From the NCBI GenBank assembly GCA_945895265.1, contig CAMDEF010000032.1:1-46897 (forward strand): DNA of 46,897 nt, in the 5' to 3' direction. A program made the translations under genes and the position numbers. Positions 8,287 to 16,096 of this stretch are shown in pieces (the stretch's first letter is position 1; each line of letters starts with the position of its first letter). The DNA is from Bordetella parapertussis (GTDB lineage: Bacteria; Pseudomonadota; Gammaproteobacteria; Burkholderiales; Burkholderiaceae_B). The notes beneath the pieces are model-generated. The model worked only from the letters and a program-made list of their open reading frames with translations, was not told where the DNA came from and searched no databases.

Positions 8287-8636
8287 ATGAGAAAGTTCAA
8301 AGCCTTAATCGCGCTTATGGTTTTTTTCTGAGCGGTTGCGCCCAAATACAACCCGACTTCAACGCAATGAGCGGCGCTTATTCCAGAGCGATCGGCGAGC
8401 ACAGTCGCAACGATTTACTGCTGAACCTGCTCAGAGCGGCAAATGACTTGCCCACGCAGTTTACGGCCATTCCATCTGTGTTGGGCACTGGAAGTGTGAA
8501 TTTGGGCTTCACACTAGGCGCTGGAGGAAATAATGCTTCTTTGAATGCTCTTTTTGGATTTCTACCAGCTTCTGCTTTGACGGCCATGGGTGCCACTTAC
8601 AGCTTAAATACCCAATTGGCAGCACTACATACCTAA
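8287..8636 (+). pseudogene. Lipoprotein gene split by a -1 shift at a T7 run and cut short
   Basis: An ATG at 8287 starts a signal peptide (MRKFKALIALMVFF) that hits TGA at 8329. Reading one base back at the seven-T run (8321-8327) continues as FFLSGCAQIQPDF, a perfect lipobox with the lipidated Cys at 8337-8339, and stays open to TAA at 8636. The mature part (RNDLLLNLLRAANDLP, QFTAIPSVLG) resembles a family of longer proteobacterial lipoproteins with a LLLNLxRA motif. The run reads T-TTT-TTC in the starting frame, a classic slippery heptamer. A possible further piece (KVLELLNVLVTLNKVAG) sits at 8641-8754 in another frame, so decay is the simplest reading. Confidence 0.6.
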
Positions 8637-8794
8637 GGAAGATAACGGATTGTCAGCCAAGGTTCTTGAGCTGTTGAACGTTCTCGTTACACTCAATAAA
8701 GTTGCAGGATCTATTCCTGCCTCCCCTGGGGTTCTCTTACGATAGGCCGAAAACATATTCAATCCACCGAACCGATAATGGGCATTCTAAGCCC

Positions 8795-9078
8795 CAAGGT
8801 GATCGCTCATTGGATGTGATTGCGGGCCGCGCTGGGGGTATTCTTGGACTCTTAGCGTTGTACCGTAAAACTGACGCAAAAGACGTATTAGCTCACGCAG
8901 TCGCCTGCGGCGAGTATTTGTTAAGTCAACTGACTTATCGGATCAGCGGTTGGCCCAAGTGGTTGCAACTCGTCACGAACAGTTTGATGATGACAATGTG
9001 ACCGACATTGCTAAAGACTCTCGCGCCTCAAGATTTTTTTCGCCCTTCTTTGTTCTACATCAACTCCTCCACACTTGA
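8795..9078 (+). pseudogene. Remnant of a second lanM gene (LanC-domain pieces)
   Basis: From 8801 the frame encodes DRSLDVIAGRAGGILGLLAL and continues to ACGEYLLSQ. This aligns with residues 820-862 of the neighbouring LanM at roughly 70% identity, including 17 identical bases at the start. In a different frame from 8932 the text LSDQRLAQVVATRHE matches LanM near residues 1021-1034. The roughly 155 residues between them, with all zinc ligands, are missing. There is no start codon context and the C-terminus is unrecognisable. It is a decayed tandem paralogue, not a functional gene. Confidence 0.75.
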
Positions 9079-9138
9079 TTCTCGTCGCTGCCCACAATTC
9101 CCGACTAAGTTGAGTCATATCGACTTAGGAATGGGCTC

Positions 9139-10383
9139 ATGTGGTTTAAGACGTTGGATATTCTTGGTAAAACACTCATACCGATTGTGCAGGGCGGCAT
9201 GGGGGTTGGGGTCTCGGCTCACCGCTTGGCTGGTGCTGTTGCCCGTGAAAATGGTGTTGGCACAATCGCCAGTATCGATTTGCGTCATCACCATCCCGAC
9301 CTTGAAGAACAAACCGAGCATTGCCGCAATCGCGAACAGATCGATCAAGCTAATTTGATTGCCCTTGATCGTGAGATCAAAGCTGCCAAGCAGCTCGCAC
9401 AAGGCCACGGCGCTATCGCTGTCAATGTCATGAAGGCGGTACGACAACACCCCGCTTTGGTGCAACAAGCTTGCGAAAGCGGGGCCGACGTTTTAGTGAT
9501 GGGTGCTGGCCTGCCACTCGATTTGCCTGAGATGGTGGCTGATTTTCCGAAGATGGGTTTGGTGCCTATTTTGTCTGAAAGCCGTGGCGTGGCGATTGTG
9601 ATGAAAAAATGGCTTAAAAAAGGGCGCTGCCCAGATGCCATTGTGATTGAGCATCCCGGTCATGCTGGCGGCCATCTGGGCGCTAATAAGGTCGAAGATC
9701 TGCACGCACCACGCTTTGAATTTGATTTGGTACTGAACGATTGCCAAGCCCTCTTTGCTGAGCTTGGACTAGGCAAAGATGCGCCGCCTTTAATCTTGGC
9801 TGGTGGCATTGACTCGCACGAAAAAGTTCGTCATTGGTTGGGCGCTGGAGCAAGTGCCGTGCAACTTGGCACCGCCTTTGCCGTCACGCAAGAGGGCGAC
9901 GCGCACGATGAGTTCAAGCGCGTGCTGATCAACGCAACCCCTGCAAACATGGTCGAATTCATTAGCGTGGCTGGCCTGCCCGCCCGCGCGGTGTCGACCC
10001 ACTGGTTGAAGCAATACCAGCGCCACGAGCCCCGCATGCAAGCCTGCGCAAAGGCTGACCCGCGCCGTTGTGCTCAGCGCATGGACTGCCTGACTCAATG
10101 CGGCCTGCGCGATGGTTTAGCGAAGATTGGTCAGTTTTGTATTGATTTGAAATTGGTATCGGCCTTAAAAGGCGATGTGCAGAAAGGTTTGTTTTTCAGA
10201 GGTGCAGGAACACTTCCGTTTGGTAAAGCGGTGCGCTCGGTACGCGAACTGATTGAGTACTTGCTGTATGGCACCTTTCCTGCAGCGCTTGATTTCACGA
10301 CAACGTGTTTTAAAAATATACATACGGCCGCAGAACTAGAGCTGGAAGCATTGCGTCATTCTCCAGTCGTTGCTTCAGCTTAA
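9139..10383 (+). CDS. Nitronate monooxygenase / 2-nitropropane dioxygenase family flavoprotein
   Basis: This is a 414-residue FMN-dependent TIM-barrel protein. It opens with IPIVQGGMGVGVS, the family's start. It also carries VMGAGLPLDLP, the EHPGHAGGHLG glycine/histidine stretch, ILAGGI for FMN phosphate binding, and VQLGTAFAVTQEGDAH. Family members oxidise alkyl nitronates (nitronate monooxygenase) or act as FabK-like enoyl reductases. The cysteine-rich segment near 295-320 (CAKADPRRCAQRMDCLTQC) is not part of the core and might bind metal. The gene ends 8 nt before hemN on the same strand, so the two are probably co-transcribed. The natural substrate is unknown. Confidence 0.85.
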   Translation: MWFKTLDILGKTLIPIVQGGMGVGVSAHRLAGAVARENGVGTIASIDLRHHHPDLEEQTEHCRNREQIDQANLIALDREIKAAKQLAQGHGAIAVNVMKAVRQHPALVQQACESGADVLVMGAGLPLDLPEMVADFPKMGLVPILSESRGVAIVMKKWLKKGRCPDAIVIEHPGHAGGHLGANKVEDLHAPRFEFDLVLNDCQALFAELGLGKDAPPLILAGGIDSHEKVRHWLGAGASAVQLGTAFAVTQEGDAHDEFKRVLINATPANMVEFISVAGLPARAVSTHWLKQYQRHEPRMQACAKADPRRCAQRMDCLTQCGLRDGLAKIGQFCIDLKLVSALKGDVQKGLFFRGAGTLPFGKAVRSVRELIEYLLYGTFPAALDFTTTCFKNIHTAAELELEALRHSPVVASA

Positions 10384-10391
10384 ATACTCTC

Positions 10392-11795
10392 ATGCCCCAT
10401 CAACACACCCACCTCGCTGAAGTTGAATTTGATCCCAAGCTAATCGCTCGCTACGATGGCAGTGGCCCGCGTTACACCTCGTACCCCACTGCAGATCGCT
10501 TCAGCGAAGGGCCGATCGCGGCGCAATATATAACCGCTCTGCATAACCGTCAAAGTGCGCGTCTAGGTGCCGCGCTTTCTTTGTATGTGCATCTGCCTTT
10601 TTGCGATACGGTTTGCTATTACTGCGCTTGCAACAAGATTGCCACCAAAGATCGCGGGCGCGCTGATGTTTATCTAGACTACCTTGAACGTGAGATCGCC
10701 CTAGTGCGTGCCGAGTTTGCAGTCGCACCTGCAGTCACACAACTGCACTTAGGCGGCGGTACACCTACCTTTTTGACCAACGCGCAACTTAGTCGTCTCA
10801 TGCAAATGCTCAAACAAGCATTCGACTTCACGCTTGACGCAGAATGTTCAATTGAAGTTGATCCACGTAGAGTCAATGACGGCACACTCGAATTGCTGGC
10901 GGCTCATGGCTTTAATCGCATGAGCATTGGCGTGCAGGATCTTGATCCCGCGGTACAACAAGCAGTTAATCGGCTGCAACCTGGGGCGCTCACAAAAGCT
11001 GTTTTGGAAAAAGGTCGTGCCCTTGGTTATCGCTCGATTAATCTGGATTTGATTTACGGCTTACCAAAGCAATCGGTTAGCACGATGCAAGCCACGCTCA
11101 GCACAGTCTTAACGTGGCGTCCTGAGCGTATCGCGCTATACAGCTACGCTCATTTGCCTGAACGCTTCATCCCACAGCGACGCATCGAAAGCGCTGATAT
11201 GCCTAATGCGACCGAAAAGCTCGCCATGCTTAAGCTCGCTGTGACCACATTGCTTGAGGCAGGCTATGTCTACATCGGGATGGATCACTTCGCTCTACCC
11301 GAAGACGACCTTGCGCTGGCTCTTGAGCAAGGTACCTTGCAACGCAATTTTCAAGGCTACTCCACACAAGCGGACTGCGATCTGATTGCGCTTGGGGTGT
11401 CGGCGATTAGCCGCATCGGTGACACCTACGCACAAAATTATCGAGACTTGCCTGCTTATTACAACGCGCTTGATCAGCAACAACTGCCGCTTGCAAAGGG
11501 CTTAGTCATGACGCGTGATGACGAACTCAGACGCGCAGCCATCCATGATTTACTGTGTCAGTCAACGCTCGACATACCAAGCTTTGAACAAGCCTGGGGG
11601 ATTGAGTTTGCCAACTATTTTTCGCTTGAACTTGCACAGCTGCAACCACTCGAACGTGATGGCTTGGTTGAGCTCACATACGACTCCATCGATATCACCC
11701 CGCGCGGCCGTTTTTTGGCTCGCGTCGTTGCGATGGGTTTTGATCGTCACTTGCGCGAAGCGACATCTAGCGCAAAATTTTCGCGAGTGATTTAA
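10392..11795 (+). CDS. hemN: Oxygen-independent coproporphyrinogen III dehydrogenase HemN
   Basis: This radical SAM enzyme converts coproporphyrinogen III to protoporphyrinogen IX without oxygen, supplying haem during anaerobic growth. The 467-residue length fits the family. The GPRYTSYPTADRF N-terminal motif is present. C71-x3-C75-x2-C78 with the extra C80 (CDTVCYYCAC) is the HemN cluster signature, and LHLGGGTPTF is the SAM-binding GGGTP motif. The C-terminal HemN domain ends in TPRGRFLARVVAMGFDR. The haem made here would serve NarI and cytochromes. A strong terminator follows 44 nt downstream. Confidence 0.95.
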   Translation: MPHQHTHLAEVEFDPKLIARYDGSGPRYTSYPTADRFSEGPIAAQYITALHNRQSARLGAALSLYVHLPFCDTVCYYCACNKIATKDRGRADVYLDYLEREIALVRAEFAVAPAVTQLHLGGGTPTFLTNAQLSRLMQMLKQAFDFTLDAECSIEVDPRRVNDGTLELLAAHGFNRMSIGVQDLDPAVQQAVNRLQPGALTKAVLEKGRALGYRSINLDLIYGLPKQSVSTMQATLSTVLTWRPERIALYSYAHLPERFIPQRRIESADMPNATEKLAMLKLAVTTLLEAGYVYIGMDHFALPEDDLALALEQGTLQRNFQGYSTQADCDLIALGVSAISRIGDTYAQNYRDLPAYYNALDQQQLPLAKGLVMTRDDELRRAAIHDLLCQSTLDIPSFEQAWGIEFANYFSLELAQLQPLERDGLVELTYDSIDITPRGRFLARVVAMGFDRHLREATSSAKFSRVI

Positions 11796-11838
11796 CCAAA
11801 TATACATTTCTAGGTGCATCCGACAGCTTCGCACCATC

Positions 11839-11864
11839 GCCTCCGCCTGCGGAGGCCTTTTTTT
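11839..11864 (+). terminator. Rho-independent terminator after hemN
   Basis: GCCTCCGC and GCGGAGGC form a perfect 8-bp GC-rich stem with a CT loop, followed by C and seven T. It separates the nitronate monooxygenase-hemN unit from the nrdD operon. Confidence 0.85.
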
Positions 11865-11938
11865 GCTCGTCTTCAAAGCCTCTGCGCGTCGACGACTCGC
11901 TCATAGTGAGTCAGCCAGAAGCCTAACAACGTTGTCGT

Positions 11939-11952
11939 TTGATCTGTGTCAA
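11939..11952 (+). promoter_or_regulatory. FNR/DNR-type binding site upstream of nrdD
   Basis: TTGATCTGTGTCAA matches the TTGAT-N4-ATCAA consensus at 9 of 10 informative positions. It lies 87 nt before the nrdD start. This placement is compatible with activation by FNR or by the DNR-like regulator encoded at the end of the same operon. Confidence 0.7.
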
Positions 11953-11987
11953 CAGTTTCAAAAGTAGTGTTTTGCATAAAGCCATAA

Positions 11988-12003
11988 ACACAATATGTAG
12001 TGT
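11988..12003 (+). promoter_or_regulatory. NrdR box 1
   Basis: ACACAATATGTAGTGT closely matches the palindromic NrdR-box consensus (ACAC, AT-rich core, GTGT). NrdR is the ATP/dATP-sensing repressor of ribonucleotide reductase genes. Confidence 0.8.
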
Positions 12004-12019
12004 TAGGATTCATCAAATA

Positions 12020-12035
12020 ACACAATATGAGGTGT
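12020..12035 (+). promoter_or_regulatory. NrdR box 2
   Basis: ACACAATATGAGGTGT lies 32 bp (three helical turns) downstream of box 1, the spacing usual for paired NrdR boxes. It overlaps the in-frame ATG at 12027 and the AGGTG ribosome binding site. This supports placing the real start at 12039 and suggests repression by occlusion. Confidence 0.75.
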
Positions 12036-12038
12036 GCG

Positions 12039-13769
12039 ATGCAGATTCAAGCCCAGTTACCCAAGCAAACAATCGTCGACGTAGAAAGCTCGATGGAAGA
12101 GTATCTCGACCGACGCGACTGGCGCGTCAACGCCAACGCCAATCAGGGCTATAGCTTAGGCGGGCTGATCTTAAATGTTGCCGGCAAGGTCACCGCCAAT
12201 TACTGGCTGTCACACGTATACAGCCCTGAGGCGGGCCGTGCGCATCGAGAGGGCGATCTGCATATCCACGATCTCGATATGCTGTCTGGCTACTGTGCCG
12301 GTTGGTCATTGCGGCAATTGTTGTTTGAAGGCTTCAACGGCGTACCCGGTAAAGTTGAAGCCAAGCCGGCACGGCACATGTCAGCCGCGATCGGACAAAT
12401 CGTTAACTTTTTAGGCACGCTGCAAAACGAGTGGGCGGGCGCCCAAGCCTTTAGCTCGTTTGACACCTACATGGCTGCCTTTGTGCGAAAAGATCAGATG
12501 ACCTACGTGCAGGTCAGGCAATGCATTCAAGAGTTGATTTACAACCTGAACGTCCCCAGTCGCTGGGGCACCCAAACACCCTTCACCAACCTTACGTTTG
12601 ACTGGGTCTGCCCACAAGACCTGCGCGAACTGGTGCCGTACATCGGCGGCGAAGAGATGCCTTTTTGCTATGGCGAGTTGCAAGCAGAAATGGACTTGAT
12701 TAATCGCGCCTACATCGAGGTGATGATGGCAGGCGACGCGCTCGGGCGCGTATTCACCTTTCCCATCCCAACCTACAACATCACCAATGACTTTGACTGG
12801 GATCACCCCAACACGGATCTGCTGTTTGAAATGACGGCAAAATATGGCTTGCCCTATTTTCAGAATTTTTTAAATTCAGATCTAGAGCCGCACATGGTGC
12901 GCTCAATGTGCTGCCGCTTGCAACTTGATCTGCGCGAGTTGCTCAAGCGCGGTAATGGTTTGTTTGGCTCAGCCGAGCAAACTGGCAGCATCGGCGTGGT
13001 AACCATTAATTGCGCACGCCTAGGCTACGTGCATGCGGGCGACAAGCCTGGGTTGTTTGCCCAACTCGATGCACTGCTTGATCTTGGCCGCGACGTACTT
13101 GAAAAAAAACGTGTCGTGGTTCAGCACTATATCGATGAAGGGCTCTACCCTTACACCAAACGCTACTTGGGCACGCTACGCAATCACTTCAGCACCTTAG
13201 GGGTCAATGGCATCAACGAGATGATTCGTAATTTCAGTCACGATCAACACGACATCACAACCCCTACGGGCCATGCCCTCGCGCTCGAACTGCTCGATCA
13301 CGTCAGAGCGCGAATGACTGAATTTCAAGAAGCGACAGGACACTTGTACAACCTTGAGGCGACTCCCGCTGAGGGCACCACCTATCGCTTCGCCCGAGAA
13401 GACAAGAAGCGCTGGCCAGAGATCAGTCAGGCCGGCACACCTGAACAGCCCTATTACACCAACTCGAGTCAGTTACCTGTTGGCTTTACCGACGATCCGT
13501 TCGCTGCGTTAGAGATGCAGGAAGCCTTGCAGTCGCGCTACACCGGCGGCACGGTGCTGCACCTGTACATGAATGAAGCCATTTCATCGGCCCAGGCGTG
13601 CAAACAATTGGTGCACCGCGCGCTGGCAGGGTTTCGGCTCCCGTACATCACCATCACACCGACGTTTTCGATATGTCCTAAACATGGGTATTTATCAGGT
13701 CATCACGAGTTTTGTCCGAAGTGCGACGAGGTCTTGTTGAACGAGCAGCGCCTTGAAGCAAACGCCTAA
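12039..13769 (+). CDS. nrdD: Anaerobic (class III) ribonucleoside-triphosphate reductase, catalytic body lacking the glycyl-radical segment
   Basis: NrdD reduces NTPs to dNTPs without oxygen. The 576-residue chain has the N-terminal EGDLHIHDLDMLSGYC block with active-site C86, the finger-loop SMCCRL (C291/C292, the thiyl-radical region) and NSSQLPVGF. A zinc-site region CPKHGY...FCPKC (C546, H549, C559, C562) follows. The chain ends 18 residues after FCPKC at LEANA, where usual NrdD proteins continue for some 50-100 residues to the RVxGY radical loop. That loop is encoded by the next small gene. Start 12039 was chosen because GAGG (12029-12032) is 6 nt upstream and the alternative ATG lies inside an NrdR box. 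Confidence 0.93.
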   Translation: MQIQAQLPKQTIVDVESSMEEYLDRRDWRVNANANQGYSLGGLILNVAGKVTANYWLSHVYSPEAGRAHREGDLHIHDLDMLSGYCAGWSLRQLLFEGFNGVPGKVEAKPARHMSAAIGQIVNFLGTLQNEWAGAQAFSSFDTYMAAFVRKDQMTYVQVRQCIQELIYNLNVPSRWGTQTPFTNLTFDWVCPQDLRELVPYIGGEEMPFCYGELQAEMDLINRAYIEVMMAGDALGRVFTFPIPTYNITNDFDWDHPNTDLLFEMTAKYGLPYFQNFLNSDLEPHMVRSMCCRLQLDLRELLKRGNGLFGSAEQTGSIGVVTINCARLGYVHAGDKPGLFAQLDALLDLGRDVLEKKRVVVQHYIDEGLYPYTKRYLGTLRNHFSTLGVNGINEMIRNFSHDQHDITTPTGHALALELLDHVRARMTEFQEATGHLYNLEATPAEGTTYRFAREDKKRWPEISQAGTPEQPYYTNSSQLPVGFTDDPFAALEMQEALQSRYTGGTVLHLYMNEAISSAQACKQLVHRALAGFRLPYITITPTFSICPKHGYLSGHHEFCPKCDEVLLNEQRLEANA

Positions 13770-13780
13770 CGATTCATCTG

Positions 13781-13875
13781 ATGAGCAACGATCCATTCAC
13801 TGCTCAAGGTTTCGCCTACTGCTCAATGACACGTCTTTCGCTCAATTGTTCATTTACTGCTGAATTATTAACCCA
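13781..13875 (+). repeat. Imperfect 19-bp tandem array between the two nrdD pieces
   Basis: The motifs CTGCTCAA (13800), CTGCTCAA (13819), TCGCTCAA (13838) and CTGCTGAA (13857) recur at exactly 19-bp intervals. A weaker unit (ATGAGCAA) starts at 13781. Outside the 8-bp heads the units are diverged. The array fills most of the 129-bp gap between the nrdD body and its glycyl-radical gene. Confidence 0.6.
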
Positions 13876-13898
13876 CAACTTAAGCTGGAGTCCCCCTC

Positions 13899-14084
13899 AT
13901 GACCAATCTTTCTGAAGTGATTCATTTTCAACAACCCGTTATTGTGCTGGATCAAGCGCGCCGTACCCAGTGCGAAGTCTGGACCCGCGTCATGGGCTAT
14001 CACCGCCCTGTGACCTCCTTTAATACTGGCAAGCAGGGAGAATTTAATGAACGACTGTTTTTTAACGAGCCTCAGTCAAGCTAA
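13899..14084 (+). CDS. Stand-alone glycyl-radical segment of class III ribonucleotide reductase
   Basis: This 61-residue protein is the missing C-terminus of NrdD. TQCEVWTRVMGYHRPV contains the glycyl-radical loop with G33 as the expected radical site, and FNTGKQGEFNERLFF is the normal NrdD tail. Its ATG has its own GGAG (about 8 nt upstream), so it is translated separately. The 18 residues before the motif look like linker. NrdG would install the radical on G33, and the peptide would have to dock non-covalently into the NrdD barrel, as GrcA/YfiD does for pyruvate formate-lyase. Its gene overlaps nrdG by 38 nt. A simple frameshift is unlikely, because both pieces are in the same frame with stops between. 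Confidence 0.85.
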   Translation: MTNLSEVIHFQQPVIVLDQARRTQCEVWTRVMGYHRPVTSFNTGKQGEFNERLFFNEPQSS

Positions 14085-14748
14085 GCGCACCCCCAGCATT
14101 GGGGGCTTCGTCCCCTTCTCAACGGTTGACTGGCCAGGCAAACTTGTGGCTGTCGTCTTTATTGCTGGCTGTCCTTGGTCTTGCCATTACTGCCATAACC
14201 CACACCTTCAACAACGGGGAGCAGCTCGGTCGTGGGAAAGCATCCTACAGACACTAGAAAAGCGTGTCGGCCTACTCGATGGAGTAGTGTTTTCAGGTGG
14301 CGAGCCTTTCAACGACCCACTTTGTACGCAACTGATACGCCAGACTAAAGAGCTGGGCTTTAAGGTTGCCGTCCACACAGCAGGCATCTACCCACTGCGT
14401 CTGCTTAAGGCTCTACCCAGCCTAGACTGGGTTGGCTTGGACATCAAAACAACACCTGAGGGCTACCCTGCCCTGACAGGGCGCCAGAAAAGCGCAGAGC
14501 CAGTGCAACAGTGCCTAGAAGCGTTAATCGCCTGGGACGGAGCGTTTGAATGCCGCACAACCTGGCACCCCGCTTGGTTAACAGAAACCGCTTTACTTGA
14601 TTTGGCGCAAAGCCTCGCGGCGCAAGGTGTGAGGAAATATGCTGTTCAGCGTTCTCGCAGCCTAGCGCATTCTTTACCAGTCGCTGAAGTCAGCCTCTTA
14701 GCACGCACAGCGCTACAAGGCCTGTTTGAAACATTTTCTTATAGGTGA
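14047..14748 (+). CDS. nrdG: Anaerobic ribonucleotide reductase activating enzyme NrdG (radical SAM)
   Basis: NrdG uses a [4Fe-4S] cluster and S-adenosylmethionine to make the glycyl radical on the reductase. The 233-residue sequence has FSTVDWPGKLVAVVFIAGCPWSCHYCHNP, described here by its key elements: the CxxxCxxC triad CPWSCHYC and the DWPG lead. VVFSGGEPF is the GGE SAM motif and WVGLDIKT is a core strand. It starts inside the glycyl-radical gene in another frame, with GGGAG 6 nt before the ATG. Translation of the radical peptide and its activase is therefore tightly coupled. The C-terminal QRSRS region fits the longer NrdG2-type activases. Confidence 0.92.
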   Translation: MNDCFLTSLSQAKRTPSIGGFVPFSTVDWPGKLVAVVFIAGCPWSCHYCHNPHLQQRGAARSWESILQTLEKRVGLLDGVVFSGGEPFNDPLCTQLIRQTKELGFKVAVHTAGIYPLRLLKALPSLDWVGLDIKTTPEGYPALTGRQKSAEPVQQCLEALIAWDGAFECRTTWHPAWLTETALLDLAQSLAAQGVRKYAVQRSRSLAHSLPVAEVSLLARTALQGLFETFSYR

Positions 14749-14754
14749 GCCCTT

Positions 14755-15438
14755 ATGACCAAACAACTTGATGTCTGCGAACTGTTGGCTCGCGCGCCAC
14801 TCTTTGCCACACTCAGCCGCAATTGGTATGAAATTTTGGCGAATTCGGCGCAAGTTCACCGTCTTCTTAAAAATCAATTTTTGTACCGACGCGGCGACGC
14901 AGCCACTGGCGTTTATCTCGTTGCCGTCGGTCAAATTAAGGCCTCGATCCCAGTTGCGCGAAGCCGTCATGGCAAAGTCATCGAGATGTTTGGCGCAGGC
15001 GATTCATTTGGTGAAACGCTCATGTTGTTAAATCACCCACACATTGTTGACGCACAAGCGCTTGATGATAGCGTGGTCGTCTGGCTTGATAAGCGAGATA
15101 TCGAGCAAATTCTTTCGCTCGAGGCCGAATTTTCACTGAAGATGCTGAAAAGTGTTTCGCTTCGTTTTGAAACTCTTTTACACGATATCGAGACAGTCAG
15201 TACACACAGCGCCAGCGAACGCGTTGCCGACTATCTATTAAAACAACCCAGACAAGGTACGCAGACACAGCTGAAGTTCAGTAAATGTCTGATCGCTTCG
15301 CGCTTGGGCTTACAGGCTGAGAGCTTGTCGCGCGCCTTACAACGCCTTACTAAGGATCACCTCATTTCAGTTCAAGGCTCGCAGGTCGAGATCTTGAATG
15401 AGCAGGGCTTATTACAGCTCAATCAATCTCATCACTGA
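14755..15438 (+). CDS. Crp/Fnr-family regulator, DNR/NnrR-like
   Basis: The 227-residue protein has an N-terminal cyclic-nucleotide-binding fold (RRGDAATGVYLVAVGQIK, GAGDSFGETLML), a dimer helix and a C-terminal winged helix. The recognition helix reads SRLGLQAESLSRALQRL. Its E-x-x-S-R motif predicts binding to TTGAT-N4-ATCAA sites, such as the one before nrdD. The N-terminus lacks the CxxCxxxxxC cluster ligands of true FNR, so it belongs with the cluster-free DNR/NnrR type that responds to NO or redox indirectly. The gene begins 6 nt after nrdG, in the same operon. Its 3' end overlaps narL (opposite strand) by 7 nt. Confidence 0.88.
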   Translation: MTKQLDVCELLARAPLFATLSRNWYEILANSAQVHRLLKNQFLYRRGDAATGVYLVAVGQIKASIPVARSRHGKVIEMFGAGDSFGETLMLLNHPHIVDAQALDDSVVVWLDKRDIEQILSLEAEFSLKMLKSVSLRFETLLHDIETVSTHSASERVADYLLKQPRQGTQTQLKFSKCLIASRLGLQAESLSRALQRLTKDHLISVQGSQVEILNEQGLLQLNQSHH

Positions 15439-16094
15439 AGCGACTTAGAATCTGACAAGCCGTGTTCAACCGCGTAAATGGCTGCTTGAACTCGGTTGTT
15501 CACACCGAGTTTTTTCAAGATACTCTGCAAATGTATCTTGACTGTACTCTCGGCCACATCCAGTTTTCGCGCAATTTCTTTATTGGATAAGCCAAGCGCG
15601 AGTTGAGCCAGCATTTCCCCTTCGCGGGGTGTGAGCTTTTTTATCTCGCTTGCCGCTAACGGTTCGGGCTTACGGAAACTTGCCACGAGCTTAGCCGTCA
15701 TCTCAGGTGAGATCACAGCATCAGATTGCATCACCTTACGTAACGACTCAAGCAAATAGTCGGCATCAATATTCTTAAGTAGATAGCCAGCGGCACCCTT
15801 TTTAAACGCAAAGGCCAAATCGTCTGCATCCTCGGACACCGTCAACAACACGACGTGACACGTAGGGGTCTCTTGCAAGATCAACCCAAGCGCATCTAGC
15901 CCAGAGAGCCCAGGCATATGCAAATCTAGCAAGACAATGTCAGGCTTAAGCTCTTTGGCACGCTTGACCCCCTCAAGCCCATCCGCGGCCTCGCCAATCA
16001 CTTCAAAATCATGATTACGTTGTAACAATAAGCGAATACCGCTACGAAACAACGTGTGATCATCCACCAGCAGAATCCGAATCGGAGTGACCAT
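15432..16094 (-). CDS. narL: Nitrate/nitrite response regulator NarL
   Basis: This is a two-component regulator of about 220 residues. The receiver domain starts MVTPIRILLVDDHTLFRSG and holds the phosphoacceptor Asp in DIVLLDLHMPG. The C-terminal LuxR-type helix-turn-helix reads LTPREGEMLAQLALGLSNKE and on to KLGVNNRVQAAIYA. NarL switches nitrate-respiration genes when phosphorylated by NarX. I start it at 16094 rather than at the upstream ATG (16142), because the receiver domain begins there and the ATG lies 2 nt after the narX stop. The two are translationally coupled. Confidence 0.92.
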   Translation of the reverse strand: MVTPIRILLVDDHTLFRSGIRLLLQRNHDFEVIGEAADGLEGVKRAKELKPDIVLLDLHMPGLSGLDALGLILQETPTCHVVLLTVSEDADDLAFAFKKGAAGYLLKNIDADYLLESLRKVMQSDAVISPEMTAKLVASFRKPEPLAASEIKKLTPREGEMLAQLALGLSNKEIARKLDVAESTVKIHLQSILKKLGVNNRVQAAIYAVEHGLSDSKSLQ

Positions 16095-16096
16095 CG

